This document shows positions 26,295-33,746 of a stretch of DNA of 36,984 bases, piece after piece. The position numbers were made by a program, and so were the translations under genes. The notes under the pieces were generated by a model. That model saw only the letters and a program-made list of their open reading frames with translations. It did not search any database and was not told the origin of the DNA. How positions within the stretch are numbered: position 1 is the stretch's first letter; the number at the start of each line of letters is the position of its first letter. This stretch comes from Treponema sp. (lineage in GTDB: Bacteria; Spirochaetota; Spirochaetia; Treponematales; Treponemataceae), in NCBI GenBank assembly GCA_017421145.1, contig JAFOTA010000097.1:1-36984 (forward strand), in the 5' to 3' direction.

Positions 26295-26805
26295 TCAGAT
26301 TCAGGACGAAGAGCGCATGCAATCAGCCGAGCTGAACAAAACACGGCTCATAAAATTTGCGACTGCAGGGGGAGTGATACTTGTTCTTCTTGGTCTTCTC
26401 TTCCTTTTTGTTTTTTTGAGCAGGCAGTCATGGAAAGACGGCATTTCAAGGCAGATAGAAAATGTCCTTTCGAAAAACGGGCTTGAATATGAAATTGCAG
26501 AAGCAGATTCAATCAGGAGCATGGCAGGCACCAACGTAGTTTCATTCGCACTTTCAGACGGCGTGAATCATGCTGCGGCCGTTAAGATGATGACGATCTA
26601 TGGTCCTGTACCGGCAGTATTCATTTACAACGCGGAAAATGACAGGGCATCTTTCGTTGATTTTGCCGAACCGCTTTCAATCGCCGGGGATGCAGTACTT
26701 GACTATGCAAAAAATTCACAGATACCGTACTGGGAAAACAGGATACCCAAAATCATGAAGACGGCAGGAGATCCGCACGCATCTTTCAAGGAGGAGACGA
26801 AATGA
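26287..26805 (+). CDS. Small membrane-anchored protein in the RnfG position
   Basis: This 172-aa protein has one N-terminal membrane segment (about 24-46) and an extracytoplasmic domain, the topology of RnfG. It lies where rnfG lies in rnfCDGEAB operons. Sequence similarity to RnfG is not convincing, and the SGATxTS motif that holds covalent FMN in RnfG is absent; the C-terminal half ends with SIAGDAVLDYAKNSQ and a Lys-rich tail. It is either a strongly diverged RnfG or a replacement. AAGGAGG at 26274-26280 is a strong ribosome binding site for ATG 26287. It overlaps rnfD by 8 nt and rnfE by 4 nt (ATGA). Confidence 0.7.
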   Translation: MSDQIQDEERMQSAELNKTRLIKFATAGGVILVLLGLLFLFVFLSRQSWKDGISRQIENVLSKNGLEYEIAEADSIRSMAGTNVVSFALSDGVNHAAAVKMMTIYGPVPAVFIYNAENDRASFVDFAEPLSIAGDAVLDYAKNSQIPYWENRIPKIMKTAGDPHASFKEETK

Positions 26806-27731
26806 ACAAAAACATATTCATGTTTCTTTCGGTGGCCCTTATCATGCTGATTCCGGTACCGGGCAGATTCGCATACGCATTGGTCATGATTGCGGAGCTT
26901 TTGTTCCTTGTACTTCTTGGAACGGCTTCAAAATCATTGCTTTCAAAGCTCAAGATAGAAGACTTGCAGCACGTGATGATTCCGGTCATATTGATGGCGG
27001 CGTCCGTTTTCTTCAAGCAGCTCGTAACGCTCATAAGCCCGATGACGGCATTCGTACTCGGATACATAATTTATCTTCCGGCTGTATGTGCATACGTTCT
27101 TGGAATCCTTTCAGAAAAAAGGACTGCATCTCTTTCTTCTGACATAAAGAGAAACCTGGGCACTACGCTTTCCATTTCACTTCCTATAATCATCGTTTTC
27201 CTTGTGCGTGACCTGCTCGGATACGGTACTTTGACTCTTCCTTCACCCAACGGAATCTTTGCCATAACCATAATCCCGAAGATCAAGGACGTTCATCTTT
27301 TCACGGTTTTCTTTGCATCAATACCAGGTTCTTTTGTTTCTCTCGCCGCATGTACGTTCATAATCAACAAGTTCGGCCTGAAATGGAACATGAGAAAATC
27401 GCTCAAGGAAGAAGAATCAATCAAAAAAACGGAAGAATCTCCTGCACCATACGAAGTTCCTGCTGCAAAACCGCTTGCAGAAAAGCCTGCTGAACCAACG
27501 TTGGAGACAATTCCTGAGCCTAAGGATGAAAAGCCTTTGCAAGCAATACAGGAAACGACGATAGAAACGGTCAAAGAAAATGAACCGGCTTCCATCTTGG
27601 AAAATCCGTTCGATACCGATGCTTCGCAAACCGCCGCTTCTTCAGAAAACAGAACCGGGACAACCGTTCCGCCTGATGCACCCAGCCTGCTGAATCTTCA
27701 AAAACTACTGGAGGAAACGGATGTTGATTAA
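26802..27731 (+). CDS. rnfE: RnfE-like membrane subunit with long acidic C-terminal tail
   Basis: The first 200 residues are the six-segment RnfA/RnfE fold, recognised by FIPL-like strands before CAYVLG and by VRDLLGYGTLTLPSP, which corresponds to the family's IRE-x-GxGTL block. In the paired RnfA/RnfE (NqrE/NqrD) subunits, two cysteines each hold an iron centre in the membrane. Here the first is replaced (A12 at the usual GLCP site), and the nearest to the second is C96, one residue off the usual NC position. Residues about 205-309 form a Pro/Glu/Lys-rich tail (EESPAPYEVPAAKPLAEKPA) not usual in RnfE, probably cytoplasmic and flexible. GGAGGAG precedes ATG 26802. It overlaps rnfA by 11 nt. 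Confidence 0.8.
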   Translation: MNKNIFMFLSVALIMLIPVPGRFAYALVMIAELLFLVLLGTASKSLLSKLKIEDLQHVMIPVILMAASVFFKQLVTLISPMTAFVLGYIIYLPAVCAYVLGILSEKRTASLSSDIKRNLGTTLSISLPIIIVFLVRDLLGYGTLTLPSPNGIFAITIIPKIKDVHLFTVFFASIPGSFVSLAACTFIINKFGLKWNMRKSLKEEESIKKTEESPAPYEVPAAKPLAEKPAEPTLETIPEPKDEKPLQAIQETTIETVKENEPASILENPFDTDASQTAASSENRTGTTVPPDAPSLLNLQKLLEETDVD

Positions 27732-28272
27732 TTTCTTTTATTATGTTTTCTTTAGCTCGGCCGTATTCGTCTATGGTCTGGGTATTCATAAAGCGCTGAT
27801 GAAAAGCCGGAAACCGAGGAACATAGTCATGGAGCTGTGCAAATTCACGCTCACGATTTCCGTTTCATCGCTTCTGGTATATCTCATAAGCGCGCAGCTC
27901 GTAAAAATAAATTTCGGTGAGCTAAGCCCGTTCATTGCAGTGCTGATCATTTCATTCATCAACCTGTTCCTGGAGCTTGTCGTAAAGATTTCCAGCCGCA
28001 CGTCGATGGTTGATTCTGCATTCGAAATAATGTGCGTGGTCATTGCAGTCACGGAAGCCGCATCAATCTGGGAAGCTCTTTTGAATTCCCTGTTCTGCAT
28101 GGCTTCATATTTTATATGCATTCCGTTCTTCTACAGCTTGCGTAAACGGATTGAGATGAATGCACCGACGAAGAATGCAAGGAATCTTTCGCTCCTTTTC
28201 GTGAGCCTTGCAGTCGTTTCCCTTATTGCCCTTGCATGGAACATTTCATGGCTTAATCCGGGCAGGATTTAA
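27721..28272 (+). CDS. rnfA: RnfA-like membrane subunit lacking both conserved cysteines
   Basis: This 183-aa, six-segment protein aligns over its length with RnfA. VFVYGLGIHKAL matches the family's VLVxGLGICPFLG, and TEAASIWEALLN matches TNCAVLGVALLN. FFYSLRKRIEMN matches the family's AGIRERLE. At the two positions where RnfA/NqrE has the iron-binding cysteines, this protein has H23 and A113. The fold is therefore retained but the usual membrane iron-sulphur centre cannot form from this half. GGAGG in the end of rnfE precedes ATG 27721. No rnfB follows; the next gene, seven nt on, is a GH57-like protein. Confidence 0.8.
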   Translation: MLINFFYYVFFSSAVFVYGLGIHKALMKSRKPRNIVMELCKFTLTISVSSLLVYLISAQLVKINFGELSPFIAVLIISFINLFLELVVKISSRTSMVDSAFEIMCVVIAVTEAASIWEALLNSLFCMASYFICIPFFYSLRKRIEMNAPTKNARNLSLLFVSLAVVSLIALAWNISWLNPGRI

Positions 28273-28279
28273 ACTGAGT

Positions 28280-30097
28280 ATGGCGGTCTGCTTTCATTTG
28301 GATTTGAATTATTTGGATTCCTCAGACAAGACGGAGCTGGACAAAGCTTATCAGAACGGCTTGAAAAAGCTGCTCAAAGTCCTTTATTCTATGCCTGATT
28401 TTTGTCTTTCGATTTCAATTCCGGGAATCGTGATGGAATACTATTCAGAAAAATTTCCGGAAGCACTTGAACTTTTGAAAGAGCTTTCAGACCGCTCGCA
28501 GATTGAAATTCTCGGAGGGGGATTTTTCGTTCCAATACTTCCGCTTTTGCTTCCATCAGACAGAAGCGGCCAGATAGAAAAAATGACTTCATTTCTCCGA
28601 GGAACAATAGGAAAAAGACCGAGGGGAATATCCCTTTTTTCAAACGTGTGGGACAACTCCCTTATCCAGCCTTTGAAAGCATGCGGATTCGACTATCTTT
28701 TTCTTGATGACTCACTTGTACAGGCTTCAGATTCAGTTTATCCGCTTATTGCATCCGAATACGGAAAGAACATAAAGGTTCTTGTGACTCACCCGGCGCT
28801 TGCTCCTTCACAGGACGAGACCTTCGCTTCATGGAAAGAAAGGGCTGCCGCATTTGAAAAAAAATCTGCCGGATCACATGAAGCACTCACATGCATAAGC
28901 CTTGACATGGATGGTGCGCTGCGGCTTTCAGAAAAAAAATTCATTTCCGAACTTTTTTCTGCAGAAGAAAAAATCCGCGTTTTGCTTCCGATGCAGTACC
29001 TGAAAACATGCTGTTCATACGAAAGGGCATTCATTCCTTCCGGCATGAAAAAAATAGCTTCAGGAAAAAAATCATATTCATCCGTGCATGATTATCTTTT
29101 TGCAAACCCTCCGTCACTTCATTTGTATGAAAGGATGATTTACATAAACATGCTGATTTCACAATCACATGGAAAAGACAAGATGAGGAAAAAAGCTGCG
29201 CAGGAAAACCTTTGGGAAGCACAGTGCGGAAACTTCCTCATTTCTTCTTCTGATGAAAAATCTGCCGGTGCAAAAAGAAGGCAGTCTGCATACAAGCTTT
29301 TGAACGAAGCGGAAAAATGCCTGCACGAAAGCGGACAGTTCCTTGACGCACTCACTTCATTCGATTACAACAGCGACGGATTCAATGAATATGTTTTCCA
29401 GACGGAAAATTTCAATGCTGTAATCTCGCAGTCCGGCGGAAAGATTTCAGACCTGAACATGCTTTCCAACGGCGCAAACTATACTGACGCAAGCTTTTCA
29501 ATGCCATGTTCCGGAATGATGGTCGAAGGACTTTCAGAAAAAGAACCGGAAAAGGCCTCTCTTGCAGACGGAAGCCTGAGCTGGGCAGACGTGCTTTTTT
29601 CAGAAAAAAAATTCGATGCGAAAAGAAAAGACGTTTTCCTTGAATCAGAAAGCGTTTTTTCACAGCTGAAGATGCCGGTTTCCTTGGAGAAAAAAATCAG
29701 CATGTCACCGTCCGGGTTCATAGTCCAGTACATTCTCAAAAACCTAAGCCCGTTCCAGCTCAAAGGATATTTTTCCGTTTCAGCGTCCATCTCACAGACT
29801 GATTTCGTTAAAAAAGAAAACCAGTACGAGCTTGAGCTGATTCAGGACGGAAGCAGGATAAAGCCGCAGAAAGAAAAACTGTGCATGAAAAAAGGAGTTT
29901 CGATGCTCCAGATCACCGACAAGAGCGGAAAAATGACGATGCTTTTCGAACCGAACGAAGATGCCGGGTTCATCGCCGAAAACGAAAACAGGGCAGAGAC
30001 CATAAAATTCTACTGGCCCGTTGATCTTGCTTCAGGAAGGGCTATGGAAAAACGCGTTACGTTCATGCTCATCCCGTTCAAAAAAAACAGGCAGTAG
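28280..30097 (+). CDS. GH57-like protein (4-alpha-glucanotransferase type) lacking catalytic residues
   Basis: The 605-aa product follows the plan of GH57 4-alpha-glucanotransferases with their C-terminal DUF1925/DUF1926-type regions. Matches include SQIEILGGGFFVPILP (73-88), the barrel block RGISLFSNVWDNSL (115-128), GFDYLFLDD (136-144), a NPPSLHLYERM helix and the beta domain FDYNSDGFNEYVFQTENFN. Known GH57 enzymes have a nucleophile Glu in ERVWE-like motifs; here S121 stands there (FSNVWD). The HNHQP start is FHLDLN, the EMSEWSLP loop is GMKKIASG and the QCNDAYWHG block is QCGNFLISS. It is probably not a working transglycosylase. ATG 28280 lies 7 nt after rnfA; the frame is open further upstream into rnfA. 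It ends the operon. Confidence 0.75.
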   Translation: MAVCFHLDLNYLDSSDKTELDKAYQNGLKKLLKVLYSMPDFCLSISIPGIVMEYYSEKFPEALELLKELSDRSQIEILGGGFFVPILPLLLPSDRSGQIEKMTSFLRGTIGKRPRGISLFSNVWDNSLIQPLKACGFDYLFLDDSLVQASDSVYPLIASEYGKNIKVLVTHPALAPSQDETFASWKERAAAFEKKSAGSHEALTCISLDMDGALRLSEKKFISELFSAEEKIRVLLPMQYLKTCCSYERAFIPSGMKKIASGKKSYSSVHDYLFANPPSLHLYERMIYINMLISQSHGKDKMRKKAAQENLWEAQCGNFLISSSDEKSAGAKRRQSAYKLLNEAEKCLHESGQFLDALTSFDYNSDGFNEYVFQTENFNAVISQSGGKISDLNMLSNGANYTDASFSMPCSGMMVEGLSEKEPEKASLADGSLSWADVLFSEKKFDAKRKDVFLESESVFSQLKMPVSLEKKISMSPSGFIVQYILKNLSPFQLKGYFSVSASISQTDFVKKENQYELELIQDGSRIKPQKEKLCMKKGVSMLQITDKSGKMTMLFEPNEDAGFIAENENRAETIKFYWPVDLASGRAMEKRVTFMLIPFKKNRQ

Positions 30098-30118
30098 TAA
30101 AATATGTGAATCTGAATC

Positions 30119-31234
30119 TCAGCGTCCGTGGAGTTTTTTCACCGCGACCTTGTACCACCACGCACGGATTTTCTCCGCCGCTTCATACATGCCGTAGAAC
30201 GGTGAAAGTGAAAAATCAAAGCTTCCGGGCCTGTGGATAAGGTTTCCGCCGAATCCTGTCTTAAAAAGATAAAGCCCGTGCATAGGATGACTTTCATCAT
30301 CTGTAGGAGGACATCCGTAAAAATCATAGACCGGGCATCCGTATTCCTTCGCATCCTTGACAGCAGTCCACTGAAGCAGATATGCAGGCATCAGGTTTCT
30401 TTTCAAGTTTCCGCTCGCACCATAAAGATACACGGCTTCCCTTTTGCAGAAAAGAGTTATGATTCCGGCAAGAAAGTCGTCTTCATGCTTTGCAAGATAA
30501 AGGGTTATGAGAGGCTTTTCCTTGTCACTTGTCGCACATCCCCTTGAAAGCAGATCCTTGTAATATGATTTTGCATGGAAGCTAACGCCGTCCCTTTTGC
30601 TCGTCTGTTCAAAAAGCTCGTAGAAGCTGTCGAATGCCTTTTCAAAACCATCTGAATCAGCATGGAATTTCAAAACCTCAACGCCTTTTTTTGACGCAAG
30701 GCGTATGTTGTATCTCCACTTGCTCTTCATTTCCGAAAGGATTTCATCCTCTGTCTTTTCGAGCGGAAGAAGAACGGTGTCGGGCGGCTGTATGTCAACC
30801 CGGCTTTTTTTGAATTTCTTTCCTTTTCCGGCTGCCTTTATGAAAGCGTCCTTTTTTTCAATGTCCAGAAAATCGACCGGAACGTCATAGCGCACGAAAA
30901 GTGTCTTAGGAGGAAGGTAGGGCTTCAGCATTGCGGTAATCTTCTCGAGTGAAGAAAAATATTCCGTAACATCAGAAGCCGGTACATCATCACCGGGATT
31001 CCTGTCCTTGAATTCAACGGCCATCGGTATGTATGCCACGTTGAACATGCGGACTTTACGCACAAGGACGGTCAGCCTCGATGATTCAGGAACGCCTGAA
31101 AAAGATTCGAGCTTTTCAATTCCGTTCTCGTCATTCCTGAAATAAAAGGCTTTCCATCCGTGATTGGACTTGAAATCTGCCCAGAACGGGGTCTGCAAAA
31201 AACGCTGCGCTTCCAAATTAATGAACCTCTCCAT
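30119..31234 (-). CDS. FemAB-family aminoacyltransferase-like protein
   Basis: FemA/B-type proteins are GNAT-fold transferases that add amino acids from aminoacyl-tRNA to lipid-linked peptidoglycan peptides. This protein of about 371 aa shows the family pattern: FLQTPFWADFKSNHGWKAF at the start, KSKWRYNIRLASKKGVEV in the middle, YLYGASGNLKRNLMPAYLLQW and YDFYGCPP, then GLYLFKTGFGGNLI near the end. A peptidoglycan-bridge role is inferred from the family; the amino acid added is unknown. ATG 31234 lies 17 nt inside the end of metG and lacks a ribosome binding site. A TTG at 31216, just after the metG stop, has GGAGAGG at good spacing and may be the true start. It is co-transcribed with metG. 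Confidence 0.82.
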   Translation of the reverse strand: MERFINLEAQRFLQTPFWADFKSNHGWKAFYFRNDENGIEKLESFSGVPESSRLTVLVRKVRMFNVAYIPMAVEFKDRNPGDDVPASDVTEYFSSLEKITAMLKPYLPPKTLFVRYDVPVDFLDIEKKDAFIKAAGKGKKFKKSRVDIQPPDTVLLPLEKTEDEILSEMKSKWRYNIRLASKKGVEVLKFHADSDGFEKAFDSFYELFEQTSKRDGVSFHAKSYYKDLLSRGCATSDKEKPLITLYLAKHEDDFLAGIITLFCKREAVYLYGASGNLKRNLMPAYLLQWTAVKDAKEYGCPVYDFYGCPPTDDESHPMHGLYLFKTGFGGNLIHRPGSFDFSLSPFYGMYEAAEKIRAWWYKVAVKKLHGR

Positions 31235-33524
31235 TTTCGGCAAACTTTGTGACAAGGGGCTTTCCGTCTGCAACAAGTTTTTTTCCGCCTATTTCAACAT
31301 GCTTTGAGACAAGCTTTATTGCAACCTTGAAAAAATCGTCCGCAGAAATTTCGGAAGGTTTTTCAGCATTCACATCGGCTCCCTCAAGCACGACCTTCGT
31401 TCCCGGTACTGAATCCGGTGCTTCAAGAGGCTCCACGCGGTCTTTTCCTTCGGCATCCTTGTAGTCGCATGCCAAAAGCATTCCGTGGCTTTCGATTCCG
31501 CGCATTTTTCTCGGTGCAAGGTTTGACGCAAGGATTATGTTTTTTCCGAGCAGATCATCAGGCTTCAGATATTCCCTAAGTCCGCTCTGGATAATCCTTG
31601 GTTCACCGCTTCCGTCATCAAGCGTTTCGACATAGAGCTTGTCGCTGTCCGGGTTGTCTTCTACCTTTATGATTTTAGCGACCTTGAGTTCAATCTTTTC
31701 GTTGAAAAATCCGGCCTGATCAGGTGCAAGAACGATTTCGGCCTTTTCTTTTTTCGAGGCTTTTTTGCTTTCCTTGTTTTTTCTTTCAGACTGGCTTCCT
31801 GAATATTTTTCACGGTATGCATCTGATGATTTCTGGTCAAGCGGAGTAAAATAAATCTCCGGGGCGGAAACTTCTGAGAGTCCTTCCGTCTTTCCGATGT
31901 CCGACCAGTTAAGTCCTCCTGCAACCGGCTCTTCGTTCAGCTTTGGCTCGGAAATCTTTTTTCCAAGATATGAAAGTATTTTTTCCGAGAACTGAGGAAG
32001 GTAAGGGTGCACGAGAATCATCAGATCCTTGATTACGTAGCAGAGGTTATGGATGAGCTTCGCCGCTTTTTCAGGATTTTCCGTCCTAGTCTTCCATGGC
32101 TCCCCGTCCTGGAAAGCTTTGTTTCCGATGTCGGATATAGCGAAAATTTCATGGAATGCATCCTTAAGGTTTGCCCATTCAAGGTTTTCCGTTATCTTTT
32201 CTTCATACGCCCTGACTTTTGCCCACATTTCTTCATCTACAGGAGCGTCAGGAATTTTTCCTTCGTAATATTTGGTGACGAACAAAAGGGTGCGGTTCAC
32301 GAGGTTTCCGAGATTTCCGATCAGCTCGCCGTTGTATTTTTCGCGGAACTCCTTCCATGTAAACTGATAGTCCTGCTTTTCCGGCCTGTTGTAGAATATG
32401 AAGAACCTCCACGCATCGGCCTTGATTCCGCTTTCCTTTGCGTCCGATCCAAAAACGCCGACACCCTTGCTCTTGGAGAATTTTCCGTTCTCATAGTTGA
32501 GGTATTCGGTTGAGGACATGTGGTAGAGCTTTGTCCAGTTGTGCCCGGAACCAAGGAGGCTGCACGGGAAAACGACGGTGTGGAACGGAATGTTGTCCTT
32601 TCCTATGAACTGGAACAATTCGACAGGAGGCTTTCCTTTGGCTTCTTCGCTTTCTTCCGGGAGCCACCAGCTCTTGTAGTCGAATGATTTTTTGCCCTGG
32701 GCGAGAAGTTCGTCCGCAAGCTGCTTCGTTATGGAAATGTATCCGATCGGTGCGTTGAACCAGACGTAGAACACCTTGTTTTGATATCCTTCTTTCGGAA
32801 CCGGGATGCCCCATTTAAGGTCACGGGTGATTGCCCTTTCGTTAAGTCCGTCGCGGATCCATGCCTTCGTGATGTTGACGGCATTTTCAGACCATTGTCC
32901 TTCCTTGCTTGCCTTTGACATCCATGAATCAAGCTGTCCGCTTATTTTCGGAAGGTTTATATAAAGGTGCTTTGTGTCCCTGATTTCCGGGGTTGATGAA
33001 CATGTGGAGCATCTCGGTGATTTAAGCTCCGTAGGGTCAAGGAGTGCGCCGCATTTTTCGCACTGGTCGCCGCGTGCATCGTCATATCCGCATTTTGGAC
33101 AGATTCCGCGCACGAAACGGTCTGCAAGGTATCTCTGGCACTTGGGGCAGTAGGGCTGCTTGTTCATGTGCTCGGTTATATATCCGTTTTTGTCGAGGTC
33201 GGTGAAAATCTTCTGTGTGATTTCCGTACACTCTTCGTTGGATGTGCGTCCGAATTTATCGAATGCGATTCCGAACCAGTCGTAAATCTCTTCGTGCTGC
33301 TTGTAGAAATAGTCGCAAAGTTCGCGCGGTGTCTTGTTGTCCGCCATCGCCCTGGTTTCAGTGGCAGTTCCGTATTCATCGGTTCCGCATACATAAAGGG
33401 TTTCATATCCGCGGCTCCTGCAGAATCTTGCGAAAACGTCCGCGCTGAGCATCTGGATAAGGTTTCCCAAGTGGGGAATATTGTTGACATAAGGTAATGC
33501 TGATGTGATTAATCTTCTATTCAT
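31218..33524 (-). CDS. metG: Methionyl-tRNA synthetase
   Basis: This class I synthetase charges initiator and elongator tRNA-Met. The 768-aa product has the HIGH-type motif as HLGN at 18-21 (PYVNNIPHLGN). Four CxxC zinc pairs at 126-129, 142-145, 155-158 and 172-175 define the two-knuckle MetRS1 type. The KMSKS motif appears as KFSKS at 348-352. A Lys-rich linker (SERKNKESKKASKKEKAE) leads to a C-terminal EMAPII/Trbp111-like tRNA-binding domain (about 650-755, with KVAKIIKVEDNPDSDKLYVE). No Shine-Dalgarno precedes ATG 33524; a perfect TATAAT ends eight nt upstream, so the mRNA is probably leaderless. The FemAB-like gene overlaps its end. Confidence 0.97.
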   Translation of the reverse strand: MNRRLITSALPYVNNIPHLGNLIQMLSADVFARFCRSRGYETLYVCGTDEYGTATETRAMADNKTPRELCDYFYKQHEEIYDWFGIAFDKFGRTSNEECTEITQKIFTDLDKNGYITEHMNKQPYCPKCQRYLADRFVRGICPKCGYDDARGDQCEKCGALLDPTELKSPRCSTCSSTPEIRDTKHLYINLPKISGQLDSWMSKASKEGQWSENAVNITKAWIRDGLNERAITRDLKWGIPVPKEGYQNKVFYVWFNAPIGYISITKQLADELLAQGKKSFDYKSWWLPEESEEAKGKPPVELFQFIGKDNIPFHTVVFPCSLLGSGHNWTKLYHMSSTEYLNYENGKFSKSKGVGVFGSDAKESGIKADAWRFFIFYNRPEKQDYQFTWKEFREKYNGELIGNLGNLVNRTLLFVTKYYEGKIPDAPVDEEMWAKVRAYEEKITENLEWANLKDAFHEIFAISDIGNKAFQDGEPWKTRTENPEKAAKLIHNLCYVIKDLMILVHPYLPQFSEKILSYLGKKISEPKLNEEPVAGGLNWSDIGKTEGLSEVSAPEIYFTPLDQKSSDAYREKYSGSQSERKNKESKKASKKEKAEIVLAPDQAGFFNEKIELKVAKIIKVEDNPDSDKLYVETLDDGSGEPRIIQSGLREYLKPDDLLGKNIILASNLAPRKMRGIESHGMLLACDYKDAEGKDRVEPLEAPDSVPGTKVVLEGADVNAEKPSEISADDFFKVAIKLVSKHVEIGGKKLVADGKPLVTKFAENGEVH

Positions 33525-33532
33525 AACTTCAT

Positions 33533-33561
33533 ATTATAGAATTTACATGCTTTTAGGTCAA
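33533..33561 (-). promoter_or_regulatory. Promoter of metG, placed for a near-leaderless mRNA
   Basis: On the minus strand TTGACC (33561-33556), an exact 17-nt spacer and a perfect TATAAT (33538-33533) lie eight nt before ATG 33524. The expected leader is one to two nt. Confidence 0.65.
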
Positions 33562-33592
33562 TGTAGATTTTCAGCCTGATCAGATCGGATTA

Positions 33593-33622
33593 TCGACAAA
33601 AAAACATATACTGTGCTATACT
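33593..33622 (+). promoter_or_regulatory. Putative promoter of the sensor-cyclase gene
   Basis: TCGACA (33593-33598), an 18-nt spacer and TATACT (33617-33622) predict transcription from about 33628. The leader of about 118 nt holds a GCTT/AAGC hairpin at 33630-33641 and a possible 23-codon reading frame beginning at the predicted 5' end. Confidence 0.5.
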
Positions 33623-33746
33623 TGTTCATGCTTCGGGAAGCTCCTGCTTGCTCCACGGACCGGCATCTGCTTTCTCACGTAGTTCCCGTTGTAAAGTAGA
33701 GAGTGTTATTTTTTGGTTCTAAAGACTTCCTTTTGAGAGGGATACT

